Positions 1-12,675 of a DNA stretch of 64,000 nt are shown in pieces. Position 1 is the first letter of the stretch. Every line of letters starts with the position of its first letter. Location of the stretch: assembly GCA_963969595.1 (NCBI GenBank), contig OZ018411.1:30143445-30207444 (forward strand), given 5' to 3'. The position numbers and the translations under genes were made by a program. Below the pieces are notes generated by a model. That model did no database searches. It was given only the letters and a program-made list of their open reading frames with translations, and had not been told where the DNA came from. The DNA is from Neckera pumila. Taxonomy: Eukaryota > Streptophyta > Bryopsida > Hypnales > Neckeraceae.

Positions 1-2367
1 TCCTTTGAGATGCGCTTCGAATGATAAAAAATTCAAGTTCTTATTCTATAACGGTGAAAAGTTAGAAGTTTAGGTGGAGGGTAGTTGGCTGGGCAGACTG
101 AGCCACTGATTTAATGCCCTTCCCTTGTAAGCAGACAAAGCCAGTCTAGAAAGCAATACTGTATAGAACTGGAAGTTTCAACTTGGCCAGCTCAGACTGT
201 ATGACAGCAGCAGTGGGATTTGATGTCCCTGCCAAGTGCCAACTAACTCGTTAAGGTTGCCCATAACATCACTGCAAAATCTTTCTCATATGTCCCAGGG
301 AATGTTATCCATTGCCTATCAAATTTTAACCCATAAACGTCAACGCGGACATCAGTTTAGTTTTTTTTCCTATGGACGACAAAGAATCCTTCTGTGTAAG
401 GAAGAAACTAAGTGCAACTACAGTATTCATCCTTGGAACTTTGTTGTGAAAAGGGGAGGCCTTCTGTAATAGTTTGACTTCTAATGAGTGCTTTTGCATT
501 TTTTTTTTATGCCAATGATTCACATGGTAACTAAAGGGATGATTTCCATGGTCATCAGTGTCTTTGAAGGGACAAGTTGGTCACCGTGGAAATCATTATT
601 TTTGGGTACTGTGGAAATCATTTGCATAAAAAAACAAACTACAACACTTCTATGAGGTAAAACTATTGTAGAAGACCTTTTGTTTCTATACAAAATTTGC
701 AAGGATGAACATTTGCACCTTTTTTTTGACTTAGAATGATCTTCTATCATCCATCAAACAATAAATGTCCACAACATTGTTCGAGGGTCAACCCTGGACG
801 GCTGGCCCATGACCACTAATTTCAAGCCTCCCTATCCAACACTTCAATTTGCTGTCATTTTGCAACTAGATATAAACAGTTTTTTTTTTCAAAGATGAAA
901 TCATTCTTTTATTACAAGTCATAAGATTTTCAAAAAAAAATTGAAATTATTGTGAATTTTTGAAGGAAAAAATGAAGAAAATTCATATCCAACACGGAAT
1001 ATACTCAAAAGATCCGAAATGTTCACCATACATGTATATGATATTGTACAATATCATTGTGTAAACAAAAGTTATCGTGTCACACTAAAATTAAAAAACT
1101 TCATCAAACCATGGTTGTATGCTCCAAATTCATTTTGTTGTAAAACATTGAAATATACAAATTTTTCAAAATCTCCAATTGGAAAAGAACTGCACTTGCT
1201 AAGTTTCATTTCAATAGTTGGACTTGAATTCAAAATTAAAAAATTTATGGTTAAAATTTACATCAAGTGTAAATAGCAAGAAATGACCAAAATACACTAC
1301 AAAGGTGATCCATAGATTATGCATCTTCTTCTTTAGAAAAGTCAATAATACAATAATGAGAGAGTTTGCTATACTATTCTTCAGAAATTTACTCTAGCAA
1401 CTTCCCAAAAATATTGGATGAAAAATTGCATATTTTCATCCTAGAAATTTAAGTGAATTTATCCAAAGGATGTTTTACATAGTCAACAACATCTCAAAAT
1501 AAACCTTAGAAGGCCCCTTATGACCAAGATACACACCAAAATCCTAATTTTATTAGACCAAGAGGTACATTTTTTATTGCTACAATTCATAGTGAAGTCA
1601 TTCATTGGACCTTTTAATTCCGCAACGTCCTCTATATAAGGTTCCTTACAAGCATCCTCACAAATTTTGCAATATCCCTACAAGACCAAGGATCCACTTT
1701 GGGTTGAAAAGTCATCTATATACAATGTATTCAAATACATGGCTTACAGGAAATGAGATTACAAAACGACAACAAAATTGCAACCATATTACAAAATCAA
1801 GTCTTTCAAATCTATGGTTGTGAGATTTTAGCCCTTCATAGATTGGTCTCTAAGACATCCGTTAAGCTTACCTAAAAGAGGTAGGCAAAGAAAAAGCTCC
1901 TTGAAATCGGCATAACATTATTTCCTTTGGCCATACAGGATTCCTTATGAATTTCTCATTTATGATAAATGACACAAGCCTTGTCCAAATTATACATTAA
2001 ACTTTGATCAGATTGAAATAAGTCCAACCATCTTTGATAGGTTGGTGTAATTTAAGGGCTTGTTCATTTTCGGTCCCACGACCCTATTTGAGAGAATTAT
2101 ACCAAAACAACATATCTTTGTTAGAAGGGAGGCTCTCTAATATTTAGATTATTAAGTTTTCAACGTTGTGAAATGGAGAGGGTCATTATATTGGAGTATT
2201 GAGTAGTAGAGTGTTTGTGAGTGGAAGGCATGTAGGGTGTTGTGTTAGGGGGGCTAATGAGAAGGACCAATAGATTTTGATTATTTTTTGGGTGCCTATC
2301 ATATAGTAGGATGTGTGTAGAATACTATATCCGAAGCTCAAATTGACATTTTTTGTCAAATATTTAA
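1..2367. other. Gene-free AT-rich sequence
   Basis: No open frame here has recognisable protein similarity; the longest are below 90 codons and AT-driven. Around 530-620 a short motif (gatttccatgg / gtggaaatcatt) recurs several times in both orientations. Nothing else is supported. Confidence 0.6.
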
Positions 2368-2371
2368 TTAA

Positions 2372-3285
2372 CACCTAAAGTACCAAAGTTCCCTCGGGGG
2401 ACACTTCAGATTTTGGGCAGGCTCGTACGACTTGAAATTTTGACTCGATTCTTTGAAACATTTTTTGAAGACAGGAAATCACATTAGCTTTCTAAAAATA
2501 TAATTCTTTTTCCAATCGGTGCCTAGGAGCAAAATTATGCCACCCGAAGTCAAAAAAGCAGTTTGTTGGGTTGAAAAAAAAAACTTTAAAAAATTAAATT
2601 TTTTTTTTTCATTTTTTTCCCTCAAAGATCATATTTTTGTCTACATTTGAAGCTTTGATTCATTCTATTTGGACTCAGAATGAAAAAGTTATGGACAATC
2701 TTGTTTTGGGGGCAATCTAGGCCTTTTAAAAAAACAGAACATATAGAGTCCATTTTTAAATGCCATTTTCAAATTTGTTTCAAATTCTTTTTTGGAAAAG
2801 GTGAAGTTTGTTTGCAAAAACAATCTCACCATTGGAATTATGGTGTTTTAATTCAACCTAAGAGCCATTAATGATTTAGTGTTTTGTTCAATTTTGGACC
2901 TACTTCTACTTAACAATATTTTTATATGTGAAAATCACGTTTTGACATTCTGAATTTTTTTTTCCGACTCTGAACTCAAATGTTCAATACCAAAAACTTT
3001 AATTTTATGGTTTGTAGTGCAAAAAATCTACAAATGGTCATCAATGTCATCTGAAACTGTAGGCGCAGTTCAAAAAACTTCTTTCTCCAACTTCAAATGC
3101 TAGTATCTTCCAATCGGTATGATCAAACTTCATGAAATTTTTACCACATGATCTAAGACAAGTGAAGTACAAGAATTTACAATTAGATTATTAAAAATAA
3201 GTTTTTTTGGGTTTAGGGAGTGATTGCAGCAGAAATGGTAGTTTTCAGTGTTTTGGAGCCAAAAATTGCCTTGGTATTTTAGGGG
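2372..3285. mobile_element. TTAA-type (piggyBac-like) non-autonomous element, copy 1
   Basis: Seen: the left end follows TTAA (2368-2371) and reads cacctaaagtaccaaag; the right end reads ttggtattttagggg and is followed by TTAG, a one-base decay of the expected TTAA. The interior is closely alike to the copy at 7348-8269 over its whole length, including the motif gttatggacaatcttgtttt. It has no coding capacity. A TTAA target site with CCCY-starting inverted termini is the signature of the piggyBac superfamily (known); assignment without a transposase is inference. Confidence 0.7.
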
Positions 3286-3561
3286 TTAGTTGGCAAAAGT
3301 AGTTTGGAAGTTGCTTTTGGAATTATAAAATTTTTAAGTTTATTTTTTCAAGAATCCAAGACCTCAATTATTAGAACATAAAGCGGGTGGCAATTTATTA
3401 ATCTAAGGTAGAAGGTACTTCATTGAGATTTCAAAGAGAACTATTGGCGGAGAAGTCATTTTATAGTAAAGTCCATTTTTCTTTATCAATATCCAAACAA
3501 CATGGGATAATTTGAAGATGAGAGCATGATCACTCTTATAAAATGTAGTATACATGTGCAA

Positions 3562-3905
3562 AGCAAAACTTCAAACTTTATTTGAGCATAATAGAATACT
3601 TTTCTTCAAAAACTTCAAACTAAAAAAATGTAGGAAATCAAGTTGGCTTTCAGCTCTAAAAATTGGTTTGTAAGTGAGAGCCTCATATAAAATTTTATGG
3701 ACAAAATACAGAGAGAGGTTGGAAGGGAGGTTTTCTCTTACTTTTTCAAACTCTTTTCTAAAATATATCCAGAATTTTTGATTAAATCTTCTAAATCACA
3801 AATAGACTTTTGGAACTCAAAGTCAGCTTGATTTTCTACATTTTTAGGATTCAAGTTTTTTTAAAGTTATTATACGATGTCTAAATGAAGTTTGAAATTT
3901 TGATT
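3562..3905. repeat. Fold-back (inverted-repeat) element, family F
   Basis: The arm at about 3564-3663 is an imperfect reverse complement of about 3808-3903; shared landmarks are tgtaggaaatcaagttggctt on the left and its complement (cagcttgattttctacat) on the right. The same family occurs at 58229-58598 and, as a single arm, inside the CACTA element at about 31985-32165. In two copies the flank beyond the arm ends in a conserved gtataaagag motif. The family has no coding capacity and its superfamily is unknown. Confidence 0.6.
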
Positions 3906-6043
3906 TGAATACAATTTCTACTTTTGATTTGACTACAAGTAGTTGACCTCTAACAAATCCTAATTTACTTATCCTTTATGGATTGTTGTACTTCCTACAA
4001 CCCTACCTGTATAAAGAGTCATCTCAAAATTCTACAATCATTAAGTAGCCATTTTTTTAATAATTTGGCATTATAAATATCAACTTATTTTTTATAACTC
4101 TCTCTCAAAGTAATTTCCATAAAAAAGTGTATTGTAGTATTTGAAGTGAAGATGTGTAGGTGGCTCTATGTGCTCCTACAATAATAAGAGATTTGTTTGC
4201 CATCCATGTGAATGTGTGGACTGAATGAAGGAGTTGCATTTGCCTATTTGGGAATTTATAACAATTTTTGGAAACGTTTCATTACAATGTGTGAATTCAA
4301 TAAATTGCAAAGTGTAATTTGAAGAGGAAGGGGGGAAGAGTATATGTCAAGATGGTAGTATTGGAATACAAAAGATCTCAAGACCAAACTTGACATCCGA
4401 CATAGTGACATTCCCTTGATGGTGGACATATACATGAATAGATTTATGGAGAAACATTTTATTGCAAAGGTTTGTCTCGGAATGTTCCAACATTCATAAG
4501 GGTGAAACGTCTTGATTGAAAATGAAAAAGATCAATTTTTGTCTTTCTTGGGTTGATTTGTTATGGCATTTAATTTTGAATGCTTTGATGGGTGAGTGCA
4601 AGAAACACTTATACTATTTGTTGAATTTTGGGTTTTTTCTCTTTCAATATTACGTGTACTATGAGTATTGTGAGTACTAGGAACGTCACAACAGAGGAAA
4701 TTTAGAACCATTGATTTAATGTTGGATGTAATGCATGGGCGGCACGTTTATGCTTCTCATTCACTCACAAAGACAACTGACAATTTGATCGCCTTGGTTT
4801 CCGGGCGATTTCCATCCAAAGTTGGCCCCCATTAGTATTATGCACCGCTACTCACTACGTTGGAGTACTACTTTCAGCCACAGACTGTCATAATTCGTAA
4901 AAAAATGGTAGTTTTGGTTTTTCATTACTCATAAATACTGAATGACGTAAAAAACTTAAGGAAAAAAATGGCCATTTCTTCTAAGTCATTCAAGAGGGCA
5001 TCCGCACAATCACAAACTAAATTTGTTTTTTGAGTTTATCAAAAATTACAACTAAAGTCATCACACTTTAGGGCCTTCCAGATGGCACTAGAAGCAATGT
5101 TTTCAAAATCCCTTGCTTGAGAAGTTGGAAGGCAGTCATACAAACAAGCTTGCCAAGTTACAACTTCAATGACTTTAGAATGGGTCTCCATAGTATTAGA
5201 AACCTCCAAAACTGAATTCGTGACATTTTTTTGAAATTCGCTTTCGCTTCCACAATTAATTTTGGAAAAATCCAAAAAGATGCATCGCGTTGGGGATGTG
5301 TATGTCCAACTTTGATATGAGTTTCAAGTTGTTTGCATCATTTCCTAAAAAATTATACCACACATCGACTTTTAATTTGAAGGTGTGACATAAAATAGTA
5401 CTAGTGTTTCTTGCATTCACCCAGATATGTGGTTACATGCACTATAGAAATCTTTCTCTCTCTATATGTATGTGTTCATATGCTGAAGAAGGTATAGTGA
5501 GCATATTACTGTGGAAAATTTTGGCAGGCCAATAAAAAATAATTTTTAATGTATCCCATATACTGTCCTATGTATTGTATTTGAATTTGAGAAAATGTGT
5601 GATTTGTACATCTAAAATGAGTAGATTAGACCCAAAGGTGTTAGAAAAATGGTTGTCAATGGAATGATTATAATTTCATTTATTGGCAATTTGGAAGTTT
5701 TGTGCAAGAGTATGTTTTTGGTCTATGATGAACTGATGAGTAGTTGGAGATAAGTATGTAGTAGGGTACGTGGATCTCTATAGTTGGATTGATCAAATGT
5801 AATTCTATTATCCCTATCGTAGTAAAGTGTGGTGTGTGCATATTCATAGTCATAGAGAGATGTTGTATGTGGATTTTGCATTCCTAGATTTGCAATTATA
5901 TCATCTTGTTGATTGCTATGGATATTAGTATGAGCTTTTACTTTGTGGAAGTCAATTAAGTGTATTTGTTTTGTAGAAAGAAGCCAATTATGGATATTGT
6001 CTAAATGCGTGTATAGTGAAGAAGGATGGTGTATTTGTGTGGA
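3906..6043. other. Gene-free sequence
   Basis: AT-rich intergenic sequence with no recognisable frame or RNA. A slightly GC-richer patch at about 4735-4870 does not resolve into anything I recognise. Confidence 0.55.
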
Positions 6044-6047
6044 TTAC

Positions 6048-6967
6048 CCCCTAAAGGCCCATTGTCCCTTCAAGGAACAAATGGGATTTTGGGCAGGTAC
6101 CTACGGGCTGAATTTTTGTTGTAACTCTTTTAAACTTTTTTTTGAAGATAGAAAAAATTGCTAAGCTTCGTGGGAATATAATTCTTTTTTCAATTGGAGC
6201 CCGGGAACAAAAGTTATGCCCAAATAAGCTCAAAACAGGGGTAGCAAAACAAAATTTTCAAAAATTTTAATTAAATTTTTTTTTCCCTATAGATTATATT
6301 TTTGTCTTTCTAGAAAGCTTTAAGTCATTTCATTTAGATGTTTTATGAGAAAGTTATGGACAATCTTGTTTTTCGGGCAATTAGAGCATCTTCTTGAAAA
6401 AAATAACATGTTGGATTCATTTCAGAATGCAATTTTTACAATTTTTCAAAAAATAAATTCTACATGGTTTAGTTTGCTTGCTAGAACAATCTCACCATTG
6501 GAATTATTGCATTTTAATTCCATCTAAAAGATATCAGTATTTTAGATTTTCCTTCTATTTCATACCTACTTCAACCTAACAACTTTTTTAAGAATGAAAA
6601 TTAAGTTTTTTTTGCTTTCTTTTTTCTTCCTAGACTCTCAATTCAATTTTCTACTATAAAGATTTAAAGCTCAAAACTCTTTCATGCAAAAAATTTAAAA
6701 TAAAATGTTCAAAGTCATAAAATCTAGTCCCACAATGTGCTGAAAAAATTCTTTTTTTCATTTTAAATGCAGATATCTTGCAATCAGTACTGTCAAGAAT
6801 TCTAAGTTTTTTTCCAAACATTCTTATACTAGTTAGGTGTAAGATCCTTGAGAACATCCTATGGTTAGATGTGCAAGAAAAACAATTTTCAATTTTTTTA
6901 CTCTTTGTTATAAAAATGACAGTTTTGGGTGTTTCTTGGTAGAAAAAAGGCCTTGGACCTCTAGGGG
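6048..6967. mobile_element. TTAA-type (piggyBac-like) non-autonomous element, copy 2
   Basis: The left end is ccccctaaaggccca after TTAC (decayed TTAA, 6044-6047); the right end is ggacctctagggg followed by TTAA (6968-6971). The interior shares the gttatggacaatcttgttttt block and the overall order of motifs with copies 1 and 3 but is more diverged. No transposase frame. Confidence 0.65.
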
Positions 6968-7347
6968 TTAAATGCAAAGAGTTTAAGTTGTCAGTGAAGA
7001 TGTAAGCCAATTTTTATTGTTATTTTGTGTAAGTGCTTCTGAATTCTACTCGTAAGATGGTGGGAAGGCTTGAGAGCCTTTACGAAATTTCTACTTTTCT
7101 TATTGGATTGTAAATGCCATGTCCGGCTGTTTCTTCAATCCATTGTCCATTTGTGGGTGCTAGTTCTATTGTAGGTTTAAAGGAACCATCAATGTAATAG
7201 CAGAGTGGTTGTGGAAAGTTTTGAAATGGGGCAATAGTAGAATGATGAAGGGATTATTCAACTTTGGCATTGGTAGTGGCATGATAAGGTACAAGTACCA
7301 GCTATTTCTGATAACTAAAGCAGTTTAGCATATGGAAATTTCTTTAA

Positions 7348-8269
7348 CCCCTAAAGTACCAAAGTCCCCTCGATGGACACTTGGGATCTCGGGCAGGCTC
7401 GTACGACCTGAAATTTTGACCTGATTTTTTGAAACTTTTTTTGAAGATAGGAAATCACATTAGCTTTCTAAAAATATAATTCTTTTTTCAATCGGTGCCC
7501 GGGAGCAAAAGTTATGCCACCCAAAGTCAAAAAAGCAGTTCGTCGGGCCAAAAAAAAAAACTTTAAAAAATTAAATTTTTTATTTTTATTTTTTATTTTT
7601 CCTCAAAGATCATGTTTTTGTCTACATTTGAGGCTTTGATTCATTCTATTTGGACTTAGAATGAGAAAGTTATGGACAATCTTGTTTTTCGGGCAATCTA
7701 AGCATCTTCTTCAAAAAACAACTTATAGAATTCATTTTTGAATGCAATTTTCAAATTTTTCAAATTTTTTTTTTGAAAAAGGTTAAATTTGTTTGCAAGA
7801 ACAATCCCACCATTGGAAATATGGTGTTTTAATTCAACCTAAGAGCTATTAACAATTTAGTGTTTTGTTCAACTTTGGACCTATTTCTACTTAACAATTT
7901 TTTTATATGTGAAAATCATGTTTTGACATTCTGAATTTTCTTACCCCAACTCTCAACTCAAATGTTCAACACAAAAAAATTTAACTTTATGGTGTGTAGT
8001 GCAAAAAAAATCCACAAATGGCCGTCAAAGTCATCTGAAATTGCACTCTGCAGCTCAGAAAATCTTCATTTTCCAACTTCAAATGCTAATATCTTCCAAT
8101 CCGTATAGTCAAACTTCATGAAATGTTTACCACATGATCTAAGACAAGTGAAGTACAAGATGCTATGGTCAGATTCTAATTTTTATTTTTTTTGGTTTAA
8201 GGAGTGATTGCAGCAGAAATGGCAGTTTTCAATGGTTTTGGAGCCATAAACTGCCTTGGTATTTAGGGG
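7348..8269. mobile_element. TTAA-type (piggyBac-like) non-autonomous element, copy 3, intact ends
   Basis: This is the best copy. Perfect TTAA direct repeats lie at 7344-7347 and 8270-8273. The left terminus is cccctaaagtaccaaag; the right terminus, reverse-complemented, is cccctaaataccaagg, giving an inverted repeat of about 14 bp with a one-base gap. Length is 922 bp. The interior is non-coding and A/T-rich and is nearly the same as copy 1, suggesting relatively recent mobilisation in trans. Confidence 0.78.
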
Positions 8270-8273
8270 TTAA

Positions 8274-8999
8274 GAAACTGAGCTCAATGTGTGCAAACAT
8301 AAGGATGACAAAGAATGAAAAAAATGAAAAAGAAAAAAAAATGATTTTTTTCTCCCAAGAATGAATATTTTATTCAATACAAATGTAGATTTTTCATTTG
8401 GGCCCATTACGGTCTTATAGACTCATCTATTACGGTTAGCTTTTGTACGAAGAGATATAAGTGGGCTGAGAATATACAAACAAAAAATCTTTTTCAATGA
8501 ACAATGCATCCAACTGTTGTGGACAATAGGTCATCTTATAAAACCATCATGGGAAGAGAGACTATTGGAAATAGGTACTTCTACCTAAATGCAATGGACC
8601 ACTATCCTCTTCTCGACCAATCACTACTTGGGGAATTTGAAATAATTGCACAAAATTTCAAAGGGCCTGTGGTCAACTACGGAATGTCCAAGGGTCCAAC
8701 CATGAGTCTTTCCTTGGTCCAAGCGATCAAAGTTCCCACCTCTTGTCCTTGTTGTCCCCGCCAGGCCACTCCTTTGCAATGAAATCCTGTTTCATTTGTT
8801 TAAAAATAAAAAAATAAAAAAATCAACCCTCTTTCTGGATCCAACCAACCCAATTTCCGGGTTGAAGCGAACCTTTTAGTTCAACTATAATTCCTTGGTC
8901 CAAAGTTGTAAGGTTGAACCAATTTTTCTGGAGTCAACCTTAGTGCTGGAGTGCGCCAAGTTTTTCGGCAATCCAGCTGCAGTATGGAATCTGCACTGT
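8274..8999. other. Intergenic sequence, no supported gene
   Basis: An open frame of 92 codons at 8504-8782 has no similarity I recognise and no clear splice context, so I do not call it a gene. Confidence 0.45.
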
Positions 9000-9252
9000 A
9001 TTGCACTACGGCCAGGGAGAACCGACCCCTGTATTGCCCCGAGTTTTACCCTTGCAAAACCACTGAAATTCTTTGTTTGCCACATTTGATCAAATTTGCA
9101 ATTTCTGAATTCATATTTGCAATCAGAGGTCCGGAATTAGTCAGGAGATGTGAAGAAATACAAAATTTAAGCGGCACAAAAGAAGGGGCAGTTTTTTAAT
9201 TTTACCCTTTGACGGGGCAATAGAGGGGTCAATCCTCCCTGGCTATTGCACT
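9000..9252. mobile_element. MITE with long imperfect terminal inverted repeats
   Basis: The left arm (about 9000-9050, core gccagggagaaccgaccc) and right arm (about 9203-9252, core gggtcaatcctccctggc) are reverse complements over roughly 45 bp with a few mismatches, both including tattgccccg or its complement. The element is about 250 bp and non-coding. The target duplication is unclear, so the superfamily is not assigned. Confidence 0.55.
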
Positions 9253-9274
9253 ATTTACTTCGATGATATTTAGC

Positions 9275-9530
9275 TGTACACAAAAATAGTGAAATTAGGT
9301 TGCCCCATACTAATTCCTTGACGTTTGACACTATATAAATATTTCATGTCATTGTACAAGAATGCATCACTTTTGAATTAGATATTGTTGTAATTGGGAC
9401 TTGTAAACTTCCATGCGTACAAATGAAAATATTTGTAGAAATATTTATTAACTTTGGTGACTCCTAAAGTAACTTTCTTGGGTAAGGCAACCTAATTATT
9501 AAGGGAACCTAATTTCACTATTGTGTGGCT
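9275..9530. mobile_element. MITE, second small inverted-repeat element
   Basis: The left terminus acacaaaaatagtgaaattaggtt (about 9277-9300) matches the complement of aacctaatttcactattgtgtgg (about 9506-9528) with about two differences. Length about 255 bp, non-coding. It lies directly beside the preceding MITE. Confidence 0.5.
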
Positions 9531-9814
9531 TTTCTCTTCACTGGTGATCAATTCCCTGATTACGGTAACTTAGTTACTAGTAGCCAGGCTACTTAATCTG
9601 TGATATTTTTATCCCTTTATCCTCTATGTGTGAGGGAACGGGAAATGGGGAGCATGGGGCTCCTTGGACTTTGGGAACAACACGCAAGGTCTACACTGTA
9701 CATTCTATAGCATTTTCCTGACAGGAAGAGCATCTCCAGTGGTCAGGCCGGGGAAACCAGGCGAGGGACGGAGGGAGAGAAGCTGTAAGGAAAGGTAAGC
9801 TTAGTCTAACGTAA

Positions 9815-10345
9815 CTGAGGTCCAGAAATCGACCATTTAAGAGCTGAAACTGAATTTTGGGGAGGCAAAGCTTCTTGAAATAATTTTCAGTAAATTTTCC
9901 TTAAAAGGCAAGAGGAATTGGCATCTAACCCAAGTCATTTCATATTATTTGGAGCTTTCTAGAATTAGTTATGAAATTTTGAAGTTGAAGTGACATGGGG
10001 CTCTAAAATTGTCCACCCCTAAAATGTGGACTGTCTGTATATCGTTTATAGCTATGAAAAAGCAACAAGTACAAGCAATGTACATTTGAGTAGGGTGTGC
10101 GATTTTAGAGCCTATGCGATTTTAGAGCCTGTTATCTTTTTCTCAAAGCGACCTTTTCAGAGCTGATTGCATTTGGGGGAAGCAGAAATCTTTGAAACAA
10201 TTGTTAGTCATTTTCTGTAGGAAGAAAACTGGAATTGGCATCTAATCCAAGTCCTTTCATTGTTATTTTGGAGCTTTGTGGAATCCATTATGAAGTTTTG
10301 AAGTTGAAATGCACTGCTCACTAAAGGCAACCACCTCCTAAAATG
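9815..10345. repeat. Diverged tandem duplication, about 300-bp unit
   Basis: The block at about 9820-10030 recurs at about 10120-10350. Shared landmarks are gaattggcatctaa, ccaagtc, ttggagctttgtggaat-like and gaagttttgaagttgaa, each unit ending in a ctaaaatgt motif. No coding capacity. Confidence 0.55.
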
Positions 10346-11780
10346 TACACAATTGGTATTTTGAAGAAAGCAAAACATACCTCTGTATTAGTGGTTCCTT
10401 TTAAAGTAGAGTCAACTTTTAGAGCATTCTACCTCCCCCCACCAATATAGGGTTTGTTTTGGCGTTCTTCTAGCCCTGCCTCTTCATGTTTATCTATAAG
10501 TTGATCCTTGAGTAATAGCTTACCAAATACACTAATTTTGCCAGGGTCATAGAACGGCATACCAAATAAATAGCATCCAATGGTTGCTTGCTAGGACATT
10601 TTGATTGTACTTCTCAAAGTAGCAAGATGAGGTTAGAAGAAGAGTTGCTAATATAGAGTTGCTCACAAATGAACACATGTATTCAATTAAGTGGCATTGA
10701 AGGAAGTTATGTTTTCTAACATTGCTCAACTAGCAATTCAATGGGGATGTAAGAGTGGACAATTGGAGATGCTATAAGGTGTACTATTTAGGTTTAGCCT
10801 ACAATACACAATGAACACCATGTACCTATCACTAAAGTAACTACACCTAATTCTGTCCAAATAAGCAATTGAACTATGTTCCTATCATTAAATTGCTTAA
10901 TTTTTAGTTGAATCTTGTTGAAAGTCAAAAGGGTATTCTAAATTATCTTCTTCATTATTTTTTGGGTACCATGTAATCTTTTGGGATTTTCAAAGTGTTG
11001 AAATATGTGTATCCAAGAAGCAAACCTATAAATAGAGGCATTATATTGTAGGCAAAAAAATCTACATGAGACAATTTAAGAAAGGAATCACAGTTAAATG
11101 CAATTATCTTAAGCACCATTTCGTGAGTTTGGATCTCATATTAGCCACTTGTTCCTTGAGTAACTATTTACTCTAAAGTTATTATATAGTAGGCCGTAAA
11201 ATTTAAAGAAAAAAATACTATACTTGAGATAAATATCCAGGGCACTATATTTTGGTGCTAGCAAAATTTGGATGCATATTCAAATAAATAAATATTAGAC
11301 TTTTTAATTTTTGGATGTATTATCAATCCAAGTCAATTATTGAGAAAACAAAAATTAATGATTTTTAATTCAATTTTTGGTGCAAGTAGATCCATTGTAT
11401 AACTGAGTTTTATCTGATGGTAAGAACTCTTTGCGGTGAGCCTCAAATACACTACAGTCAAGGAGGAGGCACAATGCAATTTCATTTGTTCTTTGAACGA
11501 TTTACCCCACCCCCCCTCAAGGCTTCTTTTGAAAAAATCATTGATAAAAAATTATGTTTTGCATTTCTTTGGAATGTTTCAACCTATTAAATTGGTTTCT
11601 ATAGTAAATATGGCTTGCCAAGCACCACATTTAGATTGAATTATCAAAGCTTTATTCACTATTCACTTTTGTATGCTTCAACTGAACAAAATTTGGGCAA
11701 GCAATAAGCCCCATACCTTGCTTCAAGGAGAATATTATATGATTATCCTTTAGGTTGTTTGCTAAGTAAGGGAATGTCAA
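10346..11780. other. Gene-free AT-rich sequence
   Basis: Nothing recognisable. A short C-run (cccaccccccctcaagg, about 11505) is the only compositional feature. Confidence 0.5.
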
Positions 11781-11784
11781 TTAA

Positions 11785-12671
11785 TCCCTAAAGTTCCATA
11801 TCCCTAGACAAAATTAATTTTTGGGTAGATCCTTATAGTCTCAAATTTTGTCGTGATTTTTTGAAATTTTTTTGAAGATAGGAAAACACATTAGCTTTCT
11901 GGAATATTCATTTTTATTTGAATTGGTGCTTGTGAACAAAAAATCTGCCACAAGAAACCAAACATAACTTGTCAGGTACTACAAAAGTTCAAATGAAATT
12001 TTTGAAATTTTGCTTCCTATAGAAAGTGTTTTTGTCTACATAGAAAGATTTGATTCTTTCTATTTGGACTATTAGTGGTGTAAAAGTAATGGACAATCTT
12101 GTTTTTCAAGCAATCTAAGCATCTTTTCAAATTTTTTTACATTTAGGGCAATTTTTACAATTTTTCAAAAAAAGAGTATGAAAGAGTTTAGTTTGCTTGC
12201 TAGAACAATCTCATTGTTAGAATTATTGTGTTTCAACTTCATCTTAGACTTATCTTAGACTTAGACTTCCATCTTGCAACAAATTAGACTTTCCTTCAAT
12301 CCTGTATCCACTTCCATTAATTTGACAATCTTTTAAAGAATGAAAATATAAAGTGTGAGTGTTTTGAGTTTCTTTCCTTAAACTTTCAATGCAATTCTTC
12401 AACATTTTTTTTTAATTCAATGACAAAATTTTAAGCAGAAAAGATTCAAAGCCTTAAAATCTAATCATGCAAGGTGCAAAAAAATGATTTTCTTTGCTTC
12501 AAATGCAAATATCTTGTAATCCATGTGGGCCCATGTCATCTACAACATGTGTATTATTTAAAATCTCATAGTTACAATTTATAAAATATTTTTAAGATTT
12601 AATTTGAACTTTAGCTATTTTTTTTTAAAGCATATTTTTAAAACATCAAATAGGCTTTAGGCAGCTAGGAA
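11785..12671. mobile_element. TTAA-type (piggyBac-like) element, copy 4, degraded
   Basis: TTAA occurs at 11781-11784 with left end tccctaaagttcc, and at 12672-12675 after a worn right end (ggcagctaggaa). The interior retains the family order: gaagataggaaaacacattagctttctgg, then ggacaatcttgtttttcaagcaatctaagcatc, then the attccaatcc-type block. It is the most eroded full-length copy. Confidence 0.6.
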
Positions 12672-12675
12672 TTAA

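Noticed and set aside
8504..8782. 92-codon plus-strand frame
   Set aside because: No family similarity, no neighbouring exons and surrounded by transposon-derived sequence.
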